From Alphaproteobacteria bacterium (lineage in GTDB: Bacteria > Myxococcota_A > UBA796 > GCA-2862545), in NCBI GenBank assembly GCA_020632885.1, contig JACKEQ010000004.1:310001-374000 (forward strand): 64,000 nucleotides of DNA, given 5' to 3'. The notes under the pieces are model-generated. The model worked only from the letters and a program-made list of their open reading frames with translations, was not told the DNA's origin and did not search any database. The stretch's first letter is position 1; each line of letters begins with the position of its first letter. A program made the position numbers and the translations under genes. Shown here in pieces: positions 16,894 through 25,815 of this stretch.

Positions 16894-19524
16894 GTGAAGG
16901 CCAACGCGATCCGTTCCTCGTTCCTCGAGTTCTTCCGGGGCCAGGGCCACACCGTGGTCCCGAGCGCCCCGCTGATCCCGCAGAACGACCCCACGCTGTT
17001 CTTCGTGAACGCCGGCATGGTCCCGTTCAAGGACCTGTTCACCGGGGCCGAGGTCCGGGACTACACGCGCGCCACGAGCTCCCAGCGCTGCCTCCGGGTG
17101 TCGGGCAAGCACAACGACCTCGACAACGTCGGGCAGACCCCGCGCCACCACACGTTCTTCGAGATGCTCGGGAACTTCAGCTTCGGCGACTACTTCAAGA
17201 CCGAGGCCATCCCCATGGCCTGGGAGCTGATCCGCGGCGTGTACGGCATCCCCGAGGAGCGCCTGTGGGTGACGATCTTCGAGGACGACGACGAGGCGTA
17301 CGAGATCTGGCGCCAGACCGGCGTCCCCGGTGAGCGCATCCAGCGCATGGGGGCGAAGGACAACTTCTGGTCCATGGGGCCCACCGGCCCCTGCGGGCCC
17401 TGCACCGAGATCTTCTACGACCACGGCCCGAAGTACGGCCGCGAGGGCGGTCCGGCGGCGGACGACCACCGGTACATCGAGATCTGGAACCTCGTGCTCA
17501 TGCAGTTCGAGCAGCACGCGGACGGGTCGCGCACGAACCTCCCGAAGCCGAGCATCGACACCGGCTCCGGGCTGGAGCGCGTGGCGGCGGCCCTCCAGGG
17601 CCACTTCAGCAACTACGACACCGACCTGTTCGTCCCGCTCATCCAGCGTGCCGCGAAGGCCGCGGACGTGCGCTACGGCGCGGACGACACCGTCGACACC
17701 GCGCTGCGCGTCATCGCCGACCACGCCCGCGCCACCACCTTCCTCGTGGCCGACGGCGTCATGCCGTCCAACATGGGTCGGGGCTACGTGCTCCGTCGGA
17801 TCATGCGCCGGGCCATCCGCTACGGCGTGAAGATCGGGCTCGACGCGCCCTTCATGCACGAGATGGTCGACCAGGTCGTGCTCGGCATGGGCGAGGTCCA
17901 CGAGCACCTGCTCGGCCGCCACGCGTTCATCGACGAGGTCGTGCGCGGCGAGGAGGACCGCTTCCGGCGCACCCTCTCGCGGGGCATGGCGCTGCTCGAC
18001 GGCGAGCTCGAGAAGGCCGGCCAGGGCGGCACGATCCCGGGCGACATGGCCTTCCAGCTCTCCGACACGTACGGCTTCCCGGTCGACCTCACCGAGCTCA
18101 TCGCGAAGGAGCACGGCGTCGGCGTCGACATGCCGGGCTTCGACGCGGCCCTCGAGGCGCAGAAGGAGCGCGGTCGCGCGGCCTGGAAGGGCTCGGGCCA
18201 GCAGGCCGTGGACGCCATCTGGCACGAGGTCGCGAGCGAGGTCGGCGACACCGTGTTCGTCGGCTACGACACCGACACCGGTTCCGCCACGGTGGCCGCG
18301 CTCGTGAAGCGCACCGGCGAGGGCGAGTCCACGAGCTTCCAGCGGGTGGCGCACCTCGAAGCGGGCGACGAGGGTGCCGTCATCCTCGACCGCACCACGC
18401 TGTACGGCGAGGGCGGCGGGCAGGTCGGCGACTCCGGTCGCGTCGGCACCTTCGAGGTCACCGACGTCCAGCGCAGCAGCGGCCTGTTCGTCCACGAGGG
18501 CCGGGCCACCGCGCGCATCGAGGTCGGCGACGACGTCACCACCGTCGCGAACAGCACCCGCCGCGGGCACACCAAGCGCAACCACACCGCCACGCACCTG
18601 CTGCACGCGGCCCTGCGCCAGGTGCTCGGCACCCACGTCACCCAGAAGGGCTCGCTCGTGGGGCCCGCCCGCCTGCGGTTCGACTTCTCCCACCACAAGC
18701 CCATGACCTCCGAGGAGATCGAGGCCGTCGAGGACCTCGTGAACGCGGAGATCCTGAAGAACACCCGCCTCACGTCGGGCGTGCACACGATGGACGCCGC
18801 GAAGGACATGGGTGCGATGGCCCTGTTCGGCGAGAAATACGGCGACAACGTGCGCGTCGTCAGCGTGCCCGGGTTCTCGGTGGAGCTCTGCGGCGGCACC
18901 CACGTCGACGCCACCGGTGACATCGGGAGCTTCCGCATCCTCGCGGAGTCCGGCATCGCGGCGGGCGTCCGGCGCATCGAGGCCCACACCGGCGCGAACG
19001 CCCTCGAGGTCTACCGCACCGAGAAGCGCGCCCTCATGGACGTCGCCTCCGCGCTGAAGACCAGCCCCGACCAGGTGCTCGCGAGCCTCGCGAAGCTGGC
19101 GGACGACAAGAAGGCCGTCGAGCGCGAGCTCGCCGAGCTGAAGCGCGAGCTCGCCAAGGCCGCGGCGGGCGACCTGCTCGCCGGAGCCCGCGAGATCGGC
19201 GGCATCCGCGTGGTGGCAGCCACCTTCGACGGCGACCTCAAGGAACAGGCCGACCGCCTGCGCGACCAGCTCGGGTCGGGCGTGGTCGTGCTCGGCACGG
19301 CGAGCGGGAAGTCGGTCCAGCTCGTGGCCGCGGTCACCGGCGACCTCGCCGGGAAGCGCGTGCACGCGGGCCGGATCATCAGCGCCATCGCGCCCATCGT
19401 GGGCGGCAAGGGCGGCGGACGTCCGGACATGGCCCAGGGCGGCGGCAAGGACGCCGAGCACCTGCCCAGGGCGCTCGAGGGCGCGTACGACGCCGTGCGC
19501 GACCAGCTGGCCGCACAGGCATGA
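16894..19524 (+). CDS. alaS: Alanyl-tRNA synthetase
   Basis: An 876-residue class II synthetase that charges tRNA(Ala), full length. N-terminal FFRGQGHTVVPSAPLIP and PTLFFVNAGMVPFKDLFTG are the catalytic-domain start; MGPTGPCGPCTEIFYDHG and the class II motif 3 region SGLERVAA follow. The editing domain has HTATHLLHAAL and CGGTHV, the zinc-binding His/Cys set. The C-terminal DHHA1 domain ends with GGKGGGRPDMAQGGG. GTG start with a CTGGAGG ribosome site at 16882-16888 and a GAATACCT element 27 bases ahead. It overlaps the M28 peptidase gene by four bases (ATGA). Confidence 0.98.
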   Translation: MKANAIRSSFLEFFRGQGHTVVPSAPLIPQNDPTLFFVNAGMVPFKDLFTGAEVRDYTRATSSQRCLRVSGKHNDLDNVGQTPRHHTFFEMLGNFSFGDYFKTEAIPMAWELIRGVYGIPEERLWVTIFEDDDEAYEIWRQTGVPGERIQRMGAKDNFWSMGPTGPCGPCTEIFYDHGPKYGREGGPAADDHRYIEIWNLVLMQFEQHADGSRTNLPKPSIDTGSGLERVAAALQGHFSNYDTDLFVPLIQRAAKAADVRYGADDTVDTALRVIADHARATTFLVADGVMPSNMGRGYVLRRIMRRAIRYGVKIGLDAPFMHEMVDQVVLGMGEVHEHLLGRHAFIDEVVRGEEDRFRRTLSRGMALLDGELEKAGQGGTIPGDMAFQLSDTYGFPVDLTELIAKEHGVGVDMPGFDAALEAQKERGRAAWKGSGQQAVDAIWHEVASEVGDTVFVGYDTDTGSATVAALVKRTGEGESTSFQRVAHLEAGDEGAVILDRTTLYGEGGGQVGDSGRVGTFEVTDVQRSSGLFVHEGRATARIEVGDDVTTVANSTRRGHTKRNHTATHLLHAALRQVLGTHVTQKGSLVGPARLRFDFSHHKPMTSEEIEAVEDLVNAEILKNTRLTSGVHTMDAAKDMGAMALFGEKYGDNVRVVSVPGFSVELCGGTHVDATGDIGSFRILAESGIAAGVRRIEAHTGANALEVYRTEKRALMDVASALKTSPDQVLASLAKLADDKKAVERELAELKRELAKAAAGDLLAGAREIGGIRVVAATFDGDLKEQADRLRDQLGSGVVVLGTASGKSVQLVAAVTGDLAGKRVHAGRIISAIAPIVGGKGGGRPDMAQGGGKDAEHLPRALEGAYDAVRDQLAAQA

Positions 19525-20849
19525 TCGCGCTGCTCGCCACGGCCGCCGCGGACCCCATCGTCGACCGGCTGGTCCGCGAGAGCCTGGCGAGCGACGAGCC
19601 CTGGGCGGAGCTCGTGGAGCTCTGCGACGACATCGGGCCCCGCCTGTCGGGGTCCCGGGGCCTCGACCGCGCGGTCCGCTGGGCCCGCCAGAAGATGCAG
19701 GAGGACGGGCTCGCCGTGCAGCTCCAGCCGGTCGACGTGCCCCACTGGGTGCGCGGTGCGGAGTCGGCCCGCATCCTGTCACCCGTCGACGAGCCCCTCG
19801 ACGTGCTCGGGCTCGGCATGTCCGTGCCCACGCCGCCGGGCGGCATCGAGGCCCAGGTGGTCGTGGCGTCGTCCTGGGACGAGCTCGAGGCCATCGGCGA
19901 CAGCGCCCGCGGGCGCATCGTGGTGCTCGACCCGCCCTGGCAGGGCTACGGCGAGACGGTCGGGTACCGGTGGGCCGGTGCCGACCGCGCCATGGCCCAG
20001 GGAGCCCTCGCGGTGCTCCTGCGCAGCGTCACCGACACCGATCTCGCCGTGCCCCACACGGGCACCCTCGGGTACGAGGGCGACCAGCGCATCCCGGCCG
20101 CCGCCATCACGCCGGAGGCCGCCGCGCGCTTCCGTCGCTGGTCCGACCGCCAGCGCACCGTCACCGTGCGCCTCGACCTCGGCAGCGAGATGCGGGCCGA
20201 CGTGTCCAGCGCGAACGTGGTGGGAGACGTCGTGGGGTCCGAGAAGCCCGACGAGATCGTGCTCCTCGGGTGCCACCTCGACTCCTGGGACGTCGGGACG
20301 GGCGCCCAGGACGACGGGGCCGCGTGCGTCGCGGTGATGGAGGCCGTCGCCCGGATCGGCGCGCTGGACGTGAAGCCCCGACGCACCGTGCGGGCCGTGC
20401 TCTTCACGAACGAGGAGAACGGGCTGAAGGGCGGCGAGGCGTACGCCGCGGCCAACGCGGGCAAGGTCCACGTGGCCGCGATCGAGAGCGACACCGGGAT
20501 GGGCGGAACGCTCGGGTTCCGCGTGGAGGACCGCTGGTACGAGGCCGCCGACGTGCAGGCCTGGCTGCCGGGGGTCGCGGAGCTCCTGGCCCCCGTGCGG
20601 TCCCACGGCGTGCAGACCGTGGAGGCCGGCTACTCCGGCGCGGACATCGGGCCCCTCCTGAAGGCCCACGGCGGGCTCGGGCTCGGCGTGCTCCACGACA
20701 TGTCGGGCTACTGGGCCATCCACCACACGGAGGCCGACACGATCGACAAGATCGACCCCGCAGACCTGAAGACCGAGGTGGCCACCCTCGCCGCGGTCGC
20801 CTGGCAGCTCGCCAACGCGCCCACCCTGCCCGGTCCGGCCCCGAAGTGA
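19521..20849 (+). CDS. M28 family metallopeptidase (aminopeptidase/carboxypeptidase Q-like)
   Basis: A 442-residue zinc peptidase. Metal ligands fit GCHLDSWDVGTGAQDDGA (His and bridging Asp), FTNEENGLKGG (catalytic Glu pair), an Asp in AIESDTGMGG and the last His in IHHTEADTIDKI. A PA-like insertion lies between residues 100 and 190. The N-terminus is only weakly hydrophobic (ALLATAAADP), so export is uncertain. The family hydrolyses peptides from the N-terminus or dipeptides. Its start overlaps alaS and its stop overlaps the quinone reductase start (GTGA), placing all three in one transcript. Confidence 0.9.
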   Translation: MIALLATAAADPIVDRLVRESLASDEPWAELVELCDDIGPRLSGSRGLDRAVRWARQKMQEDGLAVQLQPVDVPHWVRGAESARILSPVDEPLDVLGLGMSVPTPPGGIEAQVVVASSWDELEAIGDSARGRIVVLDPPWQGYGETVGYRWAGADRAMAQGALAVLLRSVTDTDLAVPHTGTLGYEGDQRIPAAAITPEAAARFRRWSDRQRTVTVRLDLGSEMRADVSSANVVGDVVGSEKPDEIVLLGCHLDSWDVGTGAQDDGAACVAVMEAVARIGALDVKPRRTVRAVLFTNEENGLKGGEAYAAANAGKVHVAAIESDTGMGGTLGFRVEDRWYEAADVQAWLPGVAELLAPVRSHGVQTVEAGYSGADIGPLLKAHGGLGLGVLHDMSGYWAIHHTEADTIDKIDPADLKTEVATLAAVAWQLANAPTLPGPAPK

Positions 20850-21802
20850 ACGCGATCCGCGAGGTCGACGGCCGGCTCGCGTGGGTCGGCTTCCCCACGC
20901 CCGAGCCCGGGCCCGGCGAGGTCCGGATCCGCGTGCGGGCCACCGCCGTGAACCGCGCCGACCTCGTCCAGCGCGCGGGCCACTACCCTCCCCCGCCGGG
21001 CGCGCCAGACACCCTGGGCCTCGAGTGCGCCGGGGTGATCGACGCCGTCGGGCCCGACGTCACCGGGCGTGCGGTGGGCGACGAGGTCGTCGCGCTGCTC
21101 ACCGGGGGCGGGTACGCCGAGCAGGTCTGCTGTCCGGCGAGCCATACCCTGCCGCGTCCGTCGGGGCTGTCGTGGGCCGAGAGCGCCGCCGTCATGGAGG
21201 TCTTCGCCACCGCGGCCACGAACCTGCTCGTGGAGGGCGGGCTCGTCGCCGGCGAGCGGGTGCTCGTGCACGCCGGCGCGAGCGGGGTGGGCACTGCGGC
21301 GCTGCAGCTCTGTCGGGTCTGGGGGTGTCCCGCGTTCGCCACGGTCGGGAACGAGGCCAAGGTCGCCCGCTGCCTCGAGCTGGGCGCCGATGGGGTCACC
21401 GTGCGACACGGGGGCTGGCAGGAGGCCGTGGCCGCCTGGGGTCCCGTGGACGTCGTGCTCTGTCCCGTGGGCGGGGCGTACCTCGAGGCCAACCTCGCAG
21501 CGCTCCGGACCCGCGGGAGGCTCGTGATCATCGGCCTCATGGGCGGGGCCGTGGCCTCCCTGCCCCTCGGGCGGCTGCTCGTGAAGCGCCTGTCCGTGCG
21601 GGGCTCCGTGCTCCGGAGCCGCTCGGTGGCCGAGAAGGCCGAGGTCGTCGCCCTCGTGGGTCGGGAGGTCTGGCCGCTCCTCGAGGGCGGTCTCGTGGCC
21701 CCCGTGATCGACGCCGTCCTGCCGATCACCCAGGCGGAGGCGGCCCATTCGCGGGTCGCCAGCGACGCCACGGTGGGCAAGGTCGTGCTCACCGTCCCCT
21801 GA
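20846..21802 (+). CDS. NAD(P)H:quinone oxidoreductase, zinc-free MDR family (PIG3-like)
   Basis: A 318-residue medium-chain reductase. The catalytic domain opens with EPGPGEVRIRVRATAVNRAD and GHYPPPPGAPDTLGLECAG, both typical of the TP53I3/quinone reductase group. The Rossmann site reads VLVHAGASGVGTAA. No structural zinc Cys cluster or catalytic zinc ligands are present, as expected for this group. Soluble and cytoplasmic, it would reduce quinones or enones with NADPH. GTG start overlapping the peptidase stop. A 7-bp hairpin follows the stop at once. Confidence 0.9.
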   Translation: MNAIREVDGRLAWVGFPTPEPGPGEVRIRVRATAVNRADLVQRAGHYPPPPGAPDTLGLECAGVIDAVGPDVTGRAVGDEVVALLTGGGYAEQVCCPASHTLPRPSGLSWAESAAVMEVFATAATNLLVEGGLVAGERVLVHAGASGVGTAALQLCRVWGCPAFATVGNEAKVARCLELGADGVTVRHGGWQEAVAAWGPVDVVLCPVGGAYLEANLAALRTRGRLVIIGLMGGAVASLPLGRLLVKRLSVRGSVLRSRSVAEKAEVVALVGREVWPLLEGGLVAPVIDAVLPITQAEAAHSRVASDATVGKVVLTVP

Positions 21803-21803
21803 C

Positions 21804-21823
21804 CGAGGGACGAAAATCCCTCG
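21804..21823 (+). terminator. Hairpin after the quinone reductase gene, possible terminator
   Basis: CGAGGGA (21804-21810) and TCCCTCG (21817-21823) form a perfect 7-bp stem with a CGAAAA loop, one base after the stop codon. No U-tract follows, so a factor-independent role is uncertain; it could instead protect the upstream 3' end. Confidence 0.5.
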
Positions 21824-21885
21824 CCGGGTGCTTGCATGAGCGGCGCAGCGTGCGAAGTTGCGTCCACCCCGATGGAGGAGCTCCC

Positions 21886-22338
21886 ATGATCCGGATGTTG
21901 TCTGCCCTCGTGCTCGGTCTGTCCCTGGCCCTCGCCCCGGTGGCCGAGGCCGCCACGAAGGAGGAGATCAGCGCGCAGAAGGACGTGGTGAAGAACCACG
22001 CCAAGAACCTGAAGTCCTTCGACAAGCTCGTCTCCAAGTGGGAGAAGGCCCGCACCAAGGGCAAGGACACGTCCAAGATGGACGCCGAGCTCGCCGAGTA
22101 CGCCAAGGAGCAGCTCGACTGGCTCCGCAAGCACGGCCAGCCCACCGGGAAGAAGAAGGGCGGCGGCGAGACGAACGACGATGCGCCGCCGTGGATGGAG
22201 AAGCTCCGCGACGCCGCCGTGGGCGTGAAGGACGCCGAGAACACCGAGGCCAAGAAGAAGCACATCGCCGAGCTCCGCGCCGCGATGCAGTCCCGCCTGG
22301 ACCTGCACCGCCAGAAGCTCGAGCAGATGGGAGGCTGA
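21886..22338 (+). CDS. Lys-rich exported protein, tandem copy 1
   Basis: A 150-residue protein with a clean Sec signal (MIRMLSALVLGLSLALAP, cleavage after AEAA near residue 23). The mature part is highly basic and helical, with KNLKSFDKLVSKWEKARTKG and a Gly/Lys linker (GKKKGGGE) near the middle. No cysteines or catalytic motif. It shares length, signal and the KSF-x-K-x-x-x-KWE core with the next gene, so the pair arose by tandem duplication. GGAGGAG at 21874-21880 supports the ATG. The function is unknown; binding to an acidic partner in the periplasm is a guess from charge alone. Confidence 0.8.
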   Translation: MIRMLSALVLGLSLALAPVAEAATKEEISAQKDVVKNHAKNLKSFDKLVSKWEKARTKGKDTSKMDAELAEYAKEQLDWLRKHGQPTGKKKGGGETNDDAPPWMEKLRDAAVGVKDAENTEAKKKHIAELRAAMQSRLDLHRQKLEQMGG

Positions 22339-22339
22339 G

Positions 22340-22792
22340 ATGTTCCGCACCCCCCGCATCGTCCTCGCCTTCCTCGCCGTGCTGGGCACCGCCGCCGTGG
22401 TGATGCCCGCACCCGCCGAGGCCGCCTCCGCCGAGGTGAAGGCCCAGAAGACCCAGGTGAAGATCGCGAAGAAGGACCTGAAGTCCTTCCAGAAGATCCG
22501 CAAGAAGTGGGAGTCCGCCCACAGCAAGGGCAAGAGCACCAGCAAGGCGGACGCCGACCTCGAGACCTTCCTCAAGATGGAGCTCGGCGAGCTCCGGAAG
22601 CGCGGCATCTCGTCCAAGAAGGACAAGTCGCCCGAGGGCAAGGACACCTGGGCCGAGCAGTACCGCAACGCGCTCGTGACCCTGCGCGAGAGCAAGTCCC
22701 CCGACAAGAAGAAGACGCACCTGGCGCGAGTCGAGCAGTTCCTCAAGGAGAAGCTCGATCGTCAGGAGAAGCGCCTCGCGAAGCTGGGGTGA
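22340..22792 (+). CDS. Lys-rich exported protein, tandem copy 2
   Basis: Also 150 residues with a Sec signal (cleavage near AEAAS, residue 31) and a basic helical mature part containing KDLKSFQKIRKKWESAHSKG, which aligns with the copy 1 core. Between the copies the positions of KWE, KGK-x-TSK and the C-terminal Leu/Lys helix are kept while most other residues differ, so the duplication is not recent. It starts one base after the copy 1 stop and overlaps prfC by four bases (GTGA). Not a recognised family. Confidence 0.8.
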   Translation: MFRTPRIVLAFLAVLGTAAVVMPAPAEAASAEVKAQKTQVKIAKKDLKSFQKIRKKWESAHSKGKSTSKADADLETFLKMELGELRKRGISSKKDKSPEGKDTWAEQYRNALVTLRESKSPDKKKTHLARVEQFLKEKLDRQEKRLAKLG

Positions 22793-24378
22793 GCGTGCAC
22801 GCGGAGCGCCGGACGTTCGCGATCATCAGCCACCCCGACGCGGGCAAGACCACGATGACGGAGAAGCTCCTCCTCTACGGGGGGGCGCTCCACATCGCGG
22901 GGGCCGTGAAGTCGCGCAAGGCCGCGCGCCACGCGGTGAGCGACTGGATGGAGATGGAGAAGGAGAAGGGCATCTCCATCACCAGCTCCGTCCTCCAGTT
23001 CGACCACGAGGGCAAGCGGTTCAACCTGCTGGACACGCCCGGCCACGCGGACTTCTCGGAGGACACGTACCGGACGCTTGCCGCGGTGGACTCCGCGATC
23101 ATGCTCATGGACAACGCCAAGGGCGTCGAGCCCCGCACCCTGCGCCTCTTCGAGGTCTGCCGGATGCGGAAGCTCCCCGTGATCTCGTTCATCAACAAGA
23201 TGGACCGTCCGGGCCTCGACCCCCTCGATCTGATGGACCAGGTGGCCCAGAAGCTCGAGATCCGCACGGTGGCGGCGAACTGGCCCATCGGTGAGGGCAA
23301 GGAGTTCGAGGGTGTCTACGACCTCCGCTCGCGGAAGGTCCACCTCTTCGAGCGCGTCGGGCCGGGCGGCACCGACATCGTGCCCGAGCTCGTGCTCGAC
23401 CTCGACGACCCCGTGGTGGTCGAGCGGATCGGGCAGGAGCGCTACGACCAGCTCCTCGAGAGCGTCGAGCTCCTCCAGGAGGCCGGCGACGACTGGTCCA
23501 TCGAGGACTTCCTCGCGGGCGAGGTCACGCCGTTCTTCTTCGGGTCCGCGATGACCAACTTCGGCGTGGGCCCCCTCCTCGAGGCCATCGGCGAGCTCTG
23601 CCCCGGTCCCACCAGCCGGCCGAGCGTCGACGGTGACCGCGCCCCCGAAGACCCCTCGTTCTCCGGGTTCATCTTCAAGATCCAGGCGAACATGAACCCC
23701 CGGCACCGCGACCGGATCGCGTTCATGCGGGTGGTCTCCGGCACCTTCGAGCGGGACATGGAGGTCACGGTCGCCAGCACCGGCAAGACCATCAAGCTCC
23801 GCAAGCCGCACTCCTTCATGGCGTCCGAGCGCTCGATCGTCGAAGAGGCCCTGCCCGGCGACATCGTCGGCCTGTACGACCCCGGCGAGCTCCGCATCGG
23901 CGACACCCTGTACGTGGGCGAGCGCGTGGAGTTCCAGGGCATCCCGCGGTTCGCGCCCGAGCACTTCGCGCGCGTGCAGCTCAAGGACCCCACCAAGCGC
24001 AAGCACCTCCAGAACGGCCTGCAGCAGCTCTCCCAGGAGGGCACGATCCAGCTCTTCTACCGCGAGGGCCTCGGGAAGGCGGACCCCTACCTCGGTGCGG
24101 TCGGTCTCCTGCAGTTCGAGGTCCTCAAGGCACGGCTCATGGACGAGTACCGCACCAAGGCGGACCTCGAGCGCGCCCCGTTCACGGTGGCCCGCTGGAT
24201 CGCCGGCGAGCCGTCCGGGCTCGCGTGGCTCCAGCAGCGCAGCGACTACGTGCTCGTGGAGGACCGCTACGGCCACCCCGTCGTGCTCTCCGGGAGCCCC
24301 TGGGCCCTCGACTACGCGCTGTCCGAGGCCAAGGGCCTCAAGCTCCTCGACGTGAGCCCGCTGGGCGGGGAGGAGTGA
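22789..24378 (+). CDS. prfC: Peptide chain release factor 3
   Basis: A 529-residue GTPase that recycles RF1/RF2 from the ribosome, equal in length to E. coli RF3. G1 is SHPDAGKTT, the switch region EKGISITSSVLQF is followed by G3 DTPGHADFSEDTYRTL, and G4 is INKMDRPG. The C-terminal domains show QFEVLKARL and VLSGSPWALDYA, typical of RF3 rather than EF-G. GTG 22789 is preferred because it overlaps the previous stop as GTGA; GTG 22795 is possible. The downstream pyrophosphatase starts with a one-base overlap. Confidence 0.96.
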   Translation: MSVHAERRTFAIISHPDAGKTTMTEKLLLYGGALHIAGAVKSRKAARHAVSDWMEMEKEKGISITSSVLQFDHEGKRFNLLDTPGHADFSEDTYRTLAAVDSAIMLMDNAKGVEPRTLRLFEVCRMRKLPVISFINKMDRPGLDPLDLMDQVAQKLEIRTVAANWPIGEGKEFEGVYDLRSRKVHLFERVGPGGTDIVPELVLDLDDPVVVERIGQERYDQLLESVELLQEAGDDWSIEDFLAGEVTPFFFGSAMTNFGVGPLLEAIGELCPGPTSRPSVDGDRAPEDPSFSGFIFKIQANMNPRHRDRIAFMRVVSGTFERDMEVTVASTGKTIKLRKPHSFMASERSIVEEALPGDIVGLYDPGELRIGDTLYVGERVEFQGIPRFAPEHFARVQLKDPTKRKHLQNGLQQLSQEGTIQLFYREGLGKADPYLGAVGLLQFEVLKARLMDEYRTKADLERAPFTVARWIAGEPSGLAWLQQRSDYVLVEDRYGHPVVLSGSPWALDYALSEAKGLKLLDVSPLGGEE

Positions 24379-25055
24379 TGCCCACCGACGACGAGCTGCG
24401 CCGCGCGGTCACCACGTTCTTCCAGCCGCACCCGTGGCACGGGGTCGACATCGGGGCCCGCGCGCCGGACGTGGTCACGGCCTTCATCGAGGTCGTGCCG
24501 ACGGACGCGGTGAAGTACGAGATCGACAAGACCTCCGGCCTCCTCCGGGTCGACCGTCCGCAGAAGTACAGCAACATCTGCCCCACGCCCTACGGCATGG
24601 TGCCGCGAACGTACTGTGGGGAGCGCGTGGCGGCCTACGCGTCGCAGAAGGCGGGCCGGGACGTGCACGGCGACGGCGACCCCCTCGACATCTGCGTGCT
24701 CACCACCGCCCACGTCACGGGCAACGTGCTGATGAGCGCCGTGCCCATCGGCGGTCTGCGGATGCTCGACAACGGCGAGGCCGACGACAAGATCGTGGCC
24801 GTGCTCGAGGGTGATGCGGCCTACGGCGGCATGCGCGACATCGCGGACGCTCCGGACGCGCTCATCGACCGTCTGCGCCACTACTTCCTGACCTACAAGC
24901 AGGACCCCGACGGCGGCCCCGCGCCCTGCGAGATCACCCACGTGTACGGCCGCGACGAGGCCCACGAGGTGATCCGGCGCAGCCAGGCCGACTACGACGC
25001 CTCCTACGGCCACCTCACCGACCAGCTCGTCCGCTTCCTGCGCGGCAGGAGCTGA
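24378..25055 (+). CDS. ppa: Inorganic pyrophosphatase, family I
   Basis: A 225-residue cytoplasmic enzyme hydrolysing PPi to two phosphates. The family I signature DGDPLD is present in GDGDPLDICVLT, preceded by VKYEIDKTSGLLRVDR (substrate Lys/Glu) and NICPTPYGMVPRTYCG, and followed by DDKIVAVLEGD. It is somewhat longer than the ~175-residue bacterial norm, with an N-terminal extension (PHPWHGVDIG) seen in a subgroup close to chloroplast-type enzymes. The ATG overlaps the prfC stop (TGATG), so translation is likely coupled. Confidence 0.95.
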   Translation: MPTDDELRRAVTTFFQPHPWHGVDIGARAPDVVTAFIEVVPTDAVKYEIDKTSGLLRVDRPQKYSNICPTPYGMVPRTYCGERVAAYASQKAGRDVHGDGDPLDICVLTTAHVTGNVLMSAVPIGGLRMLDNGEADDKIVAVLEGDAAYGGMRDIADAPDALIDRLRHYFLTYKQDPDGGPAPCEITHVYGRDEAHEVIRRSQADYDASYGHLTDQLVRFLRGRS

Positions 25056-25071
25056 TTGCTCCGGCCTCCGG

Positions 25072-25815
25072 ATGTCCCTGATGTCGCCGGAGCTCCCCTG
25101 GAGCCGCACGAGCCACCTCACGCTCCCGAAGGGCGTGGGCTGGACCGCGTGGGCCGACCACATCGCGTACCGCGCGGACTCCCCGCTGGCCGGCTTCCAC
25201 CATCGCCTCCTGCTGCGGGAGGCGCCCGGCGACCTCCAGCCCTGGCTCGACCGCTGGCGCGCCCTGAACGCCCACAACGACATCCAGCGTGCGTTCGTGG
25301 TCTGGGAGGGTGACCGGCCGGAGCCCGTCGACCTGCCGCCCGGCGCCGAGCTGCACACGCAGTGGTGCCTGGAGCTCGAGGGTCGGCCGGCCAGCGCGCC
25401 CGACCCGCGGATCCGCCGTCTGCGCGGGCCGGATCGGGAAGCGCTGGCCCCGCTCTACGCGGACAGCGAGGCCCCCGACGACCTGGCCTGGGCGCACTGG
25501 GCCCTGGAAGGCGTCCTGGAGCGCGACGACGCCGCCTTCCATGGCCTCTTCGAGGGCGGACGCCTCGTGGGGGCGGCCGGCGTGTGCTGGGACGATCGGG
25601 ACGCGCGCTTCCACATGGTGGCGACCGCACCGGAGCATCGGAGGCGGGGGTTCGCCACGCGCCTCGTGCTGGCTGCGGTGAACGGACTCCCCGACGGGCG
25701 CAGCGTATGGATCGCGGCGGAGGCGGACGGGGCCGCCGAGGTCTTGTATGGCAGACTCGGCTTCCGCCGGAGGACCGCCGTGACCGTCGTTGCCGTGCCG
25801 CGAGGAACCCGATGA
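25072..25815 (+). CDS. GNAT family N-acetyltransferase
   Basis: A 247-residue protein. The C-terminal half has the GNAT acetyl-CoA site: FHMVATAPEHRRRGFATRLV, where Q/RxxGxG is read as RRRGFA, followed by a late strand (VWIAAEAD) and LYGRLGFRRR, the usual end of the fold. The N-terminal 100 residues probably form a second, non-catalytic GNAT-like half. The substrate is unknown. It lies 16 bases after the pyrophosphatase gene and its stop overlaps the next start as ATGA. Confidence 0.85.
   Translation: MSLMSPELPWSRTSHLTLPKGVGWTAWADHIAYRADSPLAGFHHRLLLREAPGDLQPWLDRWRALNAHNDIQRAFVVWEGDRPEPVDLPPGAELHTQWCLELEGRPASAPDPRIRRLRGPDREALAPLYADSEAPDDLAWAHWALEGVLERDDAAFHGLFEGGRLVGAAGVCWDDRDARFHMVATAPEHRRRGFATRLVLAAVNGLPDGRSVWIAAEADGAAEVLYGRLGFRRRTAVTVVAVPRGTR

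Noticed and set aside
16642..19782. Very long open frame on the minus strand opposite alaS
   Set aside because: It mirrors alaS codons in GC-rich DNA, is Ala/Arg/Gly/His-rich without domain motifs, and alaS is unambiguous.
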